Origin: Nitrospira sp. | GTDB lineage: Bacteria; Nitrospirota; Nitrospiria; Nitrospirales; Nitrospiraceae | Direction: 5' to 3' | Assembly (NCBI GenBank): GCA_029858925.1 | Contig: JAOUEB010000132.1 | Coordinates: 1-5,301, forward strand | Length of the DNA: 5,301 bases | Shown here: positions 5,064 through 5,301 of the stretch, one piece after another | How the letters are laid out: the number at the start of each line of letters is the position of its first letter | Numbering within the stretch: the first letter of the stretch is position 1 | Program-made: the position numbers and the translations under genes | Notes under the pieces: generated by a model | Seen by the model: only the letters and a program-made list of their open reading frames with translations | The model's database searches: none | Told to the model about the DNA's origin: nothing

Positions 5064-5083
5064 CTCTGGTTCGGCGAACAGAG
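5064..5083 (+). other. small hairpin in the leader of the third AmoD-like gene
   Basis: CTCT-G-GTTC (5064-5072) and GAAC-AGAG (5076-5083) form an 8-bp stem with one bulged G and a three-base loop. Six As, not Ts, follow at 5095-5100, so it is not an intrinsic terminator on this strand. Its 3' arm overlaps a GAGGAA (5081-5086) that could otherwise act as a ribosome binding site for ATG 5101. Confidence 0.4.
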
Positions 5084-5112
5084 GAATCGTGCTCAAAAAA
5101 ATGAGGAACTCC

Positions 5113-5301
5113 ATGATGCCTTTTCGATTTCTGATTCGTGGGTGTATAGGCTTCATCGCGCTGGCGATAGGCTTCCCGTTTGCAGCATTGGCCCAGCATG
5201 GACACGAATTGGCGGCGAATACCTGCGTGATCCATGTCGGACCCTATAAAATGTTCATCAATAGCTATCAGCCCGAGGAGTTCTACGACAGGCAATTTTG
5301 C
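5113..5301 (+). CDS. AmoD/AmoE-like protein, divergent third paralogue (3' truncated by window end)
   Basis: The first 63 residues of a third family member; the frame is open to the last base. ATG 5113 is preferred because GAGGA sits five bases upstream (5103-5107). ATG 5101 would add four residues and has only a distant, hairpin-blocked GAGGAA; ATG 5116 is also possible. A signal peptide at about 1-27 ends A-L-A, leaving Q28-H29-G-H. The signature follows as C38-V-I-H-V-G-P-Y-K46-M47-F48-I-N-S-Y52-Q-P and C63, with the same 25-residue cysteine spacing. Unlike its two neighbours it has F48-I-N in place of H-F-S, so the histidine of the motif is missing while both cysteines and one methionine remain; H41 and H31 lie nearby. 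The G-P-Y block links it more closely to the second paralogue than to the first. Its copper site, if any, must differ. Confidence 0.7.
   Translation, partial: MMPFRFLIRGCIGFIALAIGFPFAALAQHGHELAANTCVIHVGPYKMFINSYQPEEFYDRQFC

Noticed and set aside
1..5301. CRISPR array, tRNA, rRNA, transposase or insertion-sequence ends
   Set aside because: I saw no regularly spaced repeats beyond the two-unit repeat at 56-91, no tRNA-like cloverleaf, and no transposase-like translation or terminal inverted repeats with target duplications.

Overview
This 5.3 kb window comes from a moderately GC-rich bacterium. The most informative genes are three tandem paralogues of the PmoD/AmoD family (secreted, membrane-anchored copper proteins associated with ammonia and methane monooxygenases) on the plus strand, next to a divergently transcribed pair of bacterioferritin genes. 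From what I recall of ammonia-oxidising bacteria, and especially complete-ammonia-oxidising (comammox) Nitrospira, AmoD/AmoE-type genes and bacterioferritin genes occur in or near the ammonia-oxidation gene region. I therefore infer a comammox Nitrospira or another ammonia oxidiser. No amoCAB or hao gene is visible here, so this is an inference and a methanotroph or other relative is not excluded.

Layout. Bases 1-335 hold a two-unit 18-bp tandem repeat and a 41-codon relic resembling the extreme N-terminus of DUF255 (YyaL/SPATA20-type) thioredoxin-domain proteins. Bases 336-1058 (minus) encode a complete YiiM-type MOSC-domain protein with a GTG start. Bases 1059-1445 are non-coding as far as I can tell and hold a very strong GC-rich stem-loop followed by two interleaved inverted repeats. 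Bases 1446-2264 (plus) encode an unrecognised polytopic membrane protein. It converges on a two-gene bacterioferritin operon on the minus strand (3337 down to 2383, 7-nt gap). Bases 3338-3777 form a divergent control region with a good sigma70-like promoter for the bacterioferritins, a partial Fur-like half site and two palindromes. From 3778 to the window end run the three AmoD-like genes, the last cut off by the window edge.

How they may work together. The bacterioferritin pair looks like a division-of-labour system: the first subunit keeps the haem-ligating Met52 but has lost ferroxidase ligands, while the second keeps most ferroxidase ligands but lacks Met52. Such a pair would store iron, for which a haem-rich nitrifier has high demand. 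The AmoD-like proteins would present copper sites on the periplasmic face of the membrane. The region between the two sets is therefore an iron/copper junction that may be jointly regulated. The MOSC protein, the membrane protein and the DUF255 relic have no evident link to this theme, beyond the fact that MOSC proteins can act on N-hydroxylated compounds.
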